DNA from: Rhodospirillales bacterium
Lineage (GTDB): Bacteria > Pseudomonadota > Alphaproteobacteria > UBA9219
DNA length: 6,683 nt
Direction: 5' to 3'
Assembly (NCBI GenBank): GCA_015654915.1
Contig: JAATFY010000174.1
Location: forward strand, 1 to 6,683
Shown: positions 4,106-6,683 of the stretch, piece after piece
How the letters are laid out: every line of letters begins with the position of its first letter
How positions within the stretch are numbered: position 1 is the first letter of the stretch
Program-made: the position numbers and the translations under genes
The notes under the pieces: generated by a model
The model's database searches: none
What the model was told of the DNA's origin: nothing
The model's input: only the letters and a program-made list of their open reading frames with translations

Positions 4106-6223
4106 ATGTCCCGGAACATACTTTTGATCCAGAACGATCCTGCCGAAGCCAAAGCCGTTCAAGAAGCCCTGATTCATTCGAGCGACGGCCCTTTCCAGGT
4201 CGAATGGGTGAGAAGTTGTGCCGAGGGTCTGAAGTCTCTGACCCGGGAAGGCAAACAAGAGAAGCCGGACACAGATGGCATCGCAGCGGTATTGGTTGAT
4301 CTCTTTCTGCCTGACAGCCGCGGATTCGAAACATTCGACCAGCTTTTCCGCGCCGCGCCCAAGATTCCAATCCTCGTCCTCAGTACTTCCCAAGACGAGG
4401 ATATCGCCAAGCTGGTGGTCCAATATGGGGCGCAGGATTATCTTTTGAAAGACCGCCTCAATGGCTACCTGCTGCTCAAGACCCTTGGCAGCGTGATCGA
4501 ACGGGCAGCGAATGCCGAAGCATTGTTCGAAGAAAAAGAACGCGCCGAAGTCACGCTCAACTCCATTGCGGATGCCGTGGTCAGCATCGATATCTCGAAT
4601 AATATAACTTACCTCAATATAGTCGCCGAAAATATGACCGGATGGCAATTGGACGAAGCGATGGGCCATTCGGTCGAAGACGTGTTCAAAATCGTTGACG
4701 CTACAACCCACGAAACGATACAGAATCCCATGACGCTGGCGATCCAGCAAAACAGGGCTATGAGTCTTACACCAAACTGCGCGCTTGTCCGGCGTGACGG
4801 GTGCGAAGCCGGCATCGAAGATTCCGCCGCGCCCATCCATGACCGGCGGGGACAGGTAACCGGCGCCGTCATGGTGTTTCATGACGTAAGCAAGACACGG
4901 GCGCAGGCACTGAAAATGTCCTATCAGGCTCAACATGACATCCTCACCGACTTGCCCAACAGGGCCTTATTTAGCGACCGCTTAAGCCAGGCCTTAGTCC
5001 TGGCGCAGCGCCAGAAAACGAAGCTGGCGGTGCTGTACCTCGACGTGGACCATTTCAAACATATCAATGATTCCCTGGGCCATGCCATCGGCGACTGTTT
5101 ACTGCGGTCCATCGTCCAGCGATTGCTTGCATGCGTGCGTAGCTCCGACACTGTCAGCCGCCAGGGCGGCGACGAATTCGTGATCCTGTTCTCGGAAATG
5201 GCGCACCCCGAGGATGCAATCGTCGGTGCCAACAAAATACTTCAGGCGCTCAGCATGCCGTACCTCATCGAGCGGCACGATCTGCACATCACCGTAAGCA
5301 TCGGCATCGCCGCCTATCCGGACGACGGGGCGGAAGCCGAAACATTGATGAAACATGCGGATCTTGCGATGTATTTCGCGAAGGAAAGCGGGCGCAACAA
5401 TTACAAATTTTTCAAGTCGGAGATGAATGACCGCGCGGTCGAGCGGCAGTCCATCGAAACGGGTCTGCGTCAGGCCGTCGAACAGAAGGAATTCGTTCTG
5501 TATTACCAGCCGAAAGTGAATCTGGAAACCGGCGCCATCATCGGCGCCGAGGCCCTCATACGCTGGCATCATCCGCAACGCGGTCTTGTATCCCCCGCGC
5601 AATTCATACCGGTCGCGGAAGAATGCGGTATTATTGTCCCCATCGGCCGATGGGGCTTGCGTGAAGCCTGCCGTCAGGCCCGCGCCTGGCAGTATGCCGG
5701 ACTGCCGCCCGTCCGCATGGCATTCAACATTTCCGCCGTGGAATTGCGCCACAAGGATTTCATCGACAACGTGCATGCCATTCTGATGGAAACCGGCCTT
5801 GATACGCGGTATCTTGAGCTCGAATTGACGGAAACATTCCTGATGGAAAATTCGGAGTCCACCGCCATCGTACTTCAGGCCCTCAAGGACATAGGGGTAC
5901 AGCTTTCGCTGGACGACTTCGGCACCGGTTATTCGAGCCTGAGCTATCTGCAGCGTTTCCCGATCGATACCCTGAAGATCGACCAGTCGTTCGTGCGCGA
6001 CATCACCACGGACAGCAACGACGCCAGCATCATCAGCGCCGTCATCAGCATGGGGAAAAATCTGCATATGGGGGTCATCGCGGAAGGGGTGGAAACCAAG
6101 GAACAGCTTGCCTTCCTTAAGGAGAAGAAGTGCCCGGAAGGGCAGGGTTATTATTTCAGCCGGCCGGTTGCCGCCGACAAATTCGCCGAACTTTTGTTTC
6201 CCGCGCCGATGAAGGCAGCCTGA
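4106..6223 (+). CDS. REC-PAS-GGDEF-EAL protein, putative bifunctional c-di-GMP cyclase/phosphodiesterase, 705 aa
   Basis: A cytoplasmic response-regulator-type enzyme for making and breaking cyclic di-GMP. The REC domain (about 3-130) keeps its key residues: D11 of the acidic pocket, phospho-acceptor D65 in VLVDLFLPD, S93 or T94, and K115 in YLLKD. A PAS domain follows (about 145-262, SIADAVVSIDISNNITYLN... VFHDVSKTR). The GGDEF domain (about 275-435) starts at HDILTDLPNR and has an intact GGDEF (354-358). An RxxD inhibitory site (R345-D348) sits five residues before it. The EAL domain (about 447-697) has E482-A-L, N541, E573/E576 in ELELTET, the DDFGTGYSS loop (603-611), K624/D626, E660-GVE and Q680. 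All these are the usual metal or catalytic residues, so both activities look possible. There is no transmembrane segment. The start has a weak AGG at eight bases. No histidine kinase is in the window, so it is an orphan regulator here. It ends nine bases from the convergent dehydrogenase stop. Confidence 0.95.
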   Translation: MSRNILLIQNDPAEAKAVQEALIHSSDGPFQVEWVRSCAEGLKSLTREGKQEKPDTDGIAAVLVDLFLPDSRGFETFDQLFRAAPKIPILVLSTSQDEDIAKLVVQYGAQDYLLKDRLNGYLLLKTLGSVIERAANAEALFEEKERAEVTLNSIADAVVSIDISNNITYLNIVAENMTGWQLDEAMGHSVEDVFKIVDATTHETIQNPMTLAIQQNRAMSLTPNCALVRRDGCEAGIEDSAAPIHDRRGQVTGAVMVFHDVSKTRAQALKMSYQAQHDILTDLPNRALFSDRLSQALVLAQRQKTKLAVLYLDVDHFKHINDSLGHAIGDCLLRSIVQRLLACVRSSDTVSRQGGDEFVILFSEMAHPEDAIVGANKILQALSMPYLIERHDLHITVSIGIAAYPDDGAEAETLMKHADLAMYFAKESGRNNYKFFKSEMNDRAVERQSIETGLRQAVEQKEFVLYYQPKVNLETGAIIGAEALIRWHHPQRGLVSPAQFIPVAEECGIIVPIGRWGLREACRQARAWQYAGLPPVRMAFNISAVELRHKDFIDNVHAILMETGLDTRYLELELTETFLMENSESTAIVLQALKDIGVQLSLDDFGTGYSSLSYLQRFPIDTLKIDQSFVRDITTDSNDASIISAVISMGKNLHMGVIAEGVETKEQLAFLKEKKCPEGQGYYFSRPVAADKFAELLFPAPMKAA

Positions 6224-6232
6224 CACGACGCC

Positions 6233-6683
6233 CTAATTGCGCCTCAGTTTTTCTTCCAGATCGCGCGCGGCGGCGAAGAAACGCTGCTTGGCTTTGGCAG
6301 AAAAAGGGTTTTCGCGTTCGATGGCGCGGAATAATTCCTCGGAATCGTAGCGGATCATCTCCACCATTTGTTCGAGATATTCGTAGGTTTTCGTCTTGAA
6401 GCGGAATTTCGGCAGGTCAAGCGCTACGACGACTTTCATCAGAAGATGCGTCAGGCCCTGAACATAGGCCACTTCCTCATCGTGCTCGTGCGGCGTGGTT
6501 TTAAGAACCTGCAATTTCAGTTTCTCTCTCAGGAAAGCCGAGACGCAGGGCAGGCGCTTGCCGCGGATGTTGCTGACGGCGATGTTGAGTCCTTCGATCC
6601 CGTGCTTGCCGGTCTGCGGCCCGAACAGGGGGTGCGTTCCGACGATGTCGACCTGGGGCGGCAATATATCTTTCATCCATTTC
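6233..6683 (-). CDS. tyrA: Prephenate/arogenate dehydrogenase (TyrA type), C-terminal part (5' end outside the window)
   Basis: The frame is open from the right edge to the TAG at 6233-6235. The ATG at 6674-6676 is internal, because upstream codons (K-W) continue the frame and the N-terminal NAD(P)-binding Rossmann domain is missing. The visible part starts with the end of the nucleotide-binding half and the family hallmark VDIVGTHPLFGPQTG (about 9-23 from that Met). The helical dimerisation domain follows, with TTPHEHDEEVAYVQGLTHLL (60-79) and ENPF near residue 122. These enzymes carry out the NAD(P)-dependent oxidative decarboxylation of prephenate or arogenate in tyrosine synthesis; the substrate cannot be decided here. 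The gene converges on the c-di-GMP gene with no room for a separate terminator. Confidence 0.87.
   Translation of the reverse strand, partial: KWMKDILPPQVDIVGTHPLFGPQTGKHGIEGLNIAVSNIRGKRLPCVSAFLREKLKLQVLKTTPHEHDEEVAYVQGLTHLLMKVVVALDLPKFRFKTKTYEYLEQMVEMIRYDSEELFRAIERENPFSAKAKQRFFAAARDLEEKLRRN

Noticed and set aside
3935..4936. Long minus-strand open frame (333 codons) opposite the REC-PAS-GGDEF part
   Set aside because: It is fully antisense to a gene with well-conserved domains, shows no family motif, and runs through REC and PAS coding without its own ribosome binding site.
5099..6226. Long minus-strand open frame (375 codons) opposite GGDEF-EAL
   Set aside because: Antisense shadow of the EAL domain; its translation has the low-complexity pattern typical of GC-rich antisense frames.

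Overview
The window looks chromosomal and probably alphaproteobacterial. A DUF2125-family protein, a family found mainly in Alphaproteobacteria, lies at the left edge. A TyrA-type prephenate/arogenate dehydrogenase lies at the right edge on the opposite strand. The flanking genes are fairly GC-rich. Genus cannot be told from the sequence.

The main feature is a complete, apparently intact transposable element at 970-3723 (2754 bp). It has a 25-bp imperfect terminal inverted repeat (23/25 identical) and a perfect 8-bp target duplication, ATTTTTCT, at 962-969 and 3724-3731. Its transposase (321 aa, minus strand, right end) has the zinc-ribbon plus DDE-like layout of the IS1595 family, which makes 8-bp duplications. 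A promoter for the transposase can be seen inside the right inverted repeat.

The element is much longer than its transposase needs. Its left two thirds is AT-richer cargo. There is a DUF3800 protein (RNase H-like fold, putative nuclease) on the plus strand. Divergent from it is a tightly coupled run of five very small genes on the minus strand (54, 58, 62, 43 and 26 codons), most of them too short for routine gene calling. They encode a basic soluble protein, a small probable beta-barrel protein and three tiny membrane proteins. Stops and starts overlap or nearly touch, and most Shine-Dalgarno sequences lie in the last codons of the gene before. This cargo is the best candidate here for an undescribed system; its function cannot be read from sequence.

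Right of the element, 3732-4105 is mostly non-coding, with one possible 37-aa ORF behind a good ribosome binding site. A 705-aa REC-PAS-GGDEF-EAL protein (4106-6223, plus) follows. It is a bifunctional-looking cyclic-di-GMP enzyme with intact GGDEF, RxxD inhibitory-site and EAL residues. It converges with the tyrosine-pathway dehydrogenase, whose 5' end runs off the right edge. The regulator and the cargo have no visible functional link.
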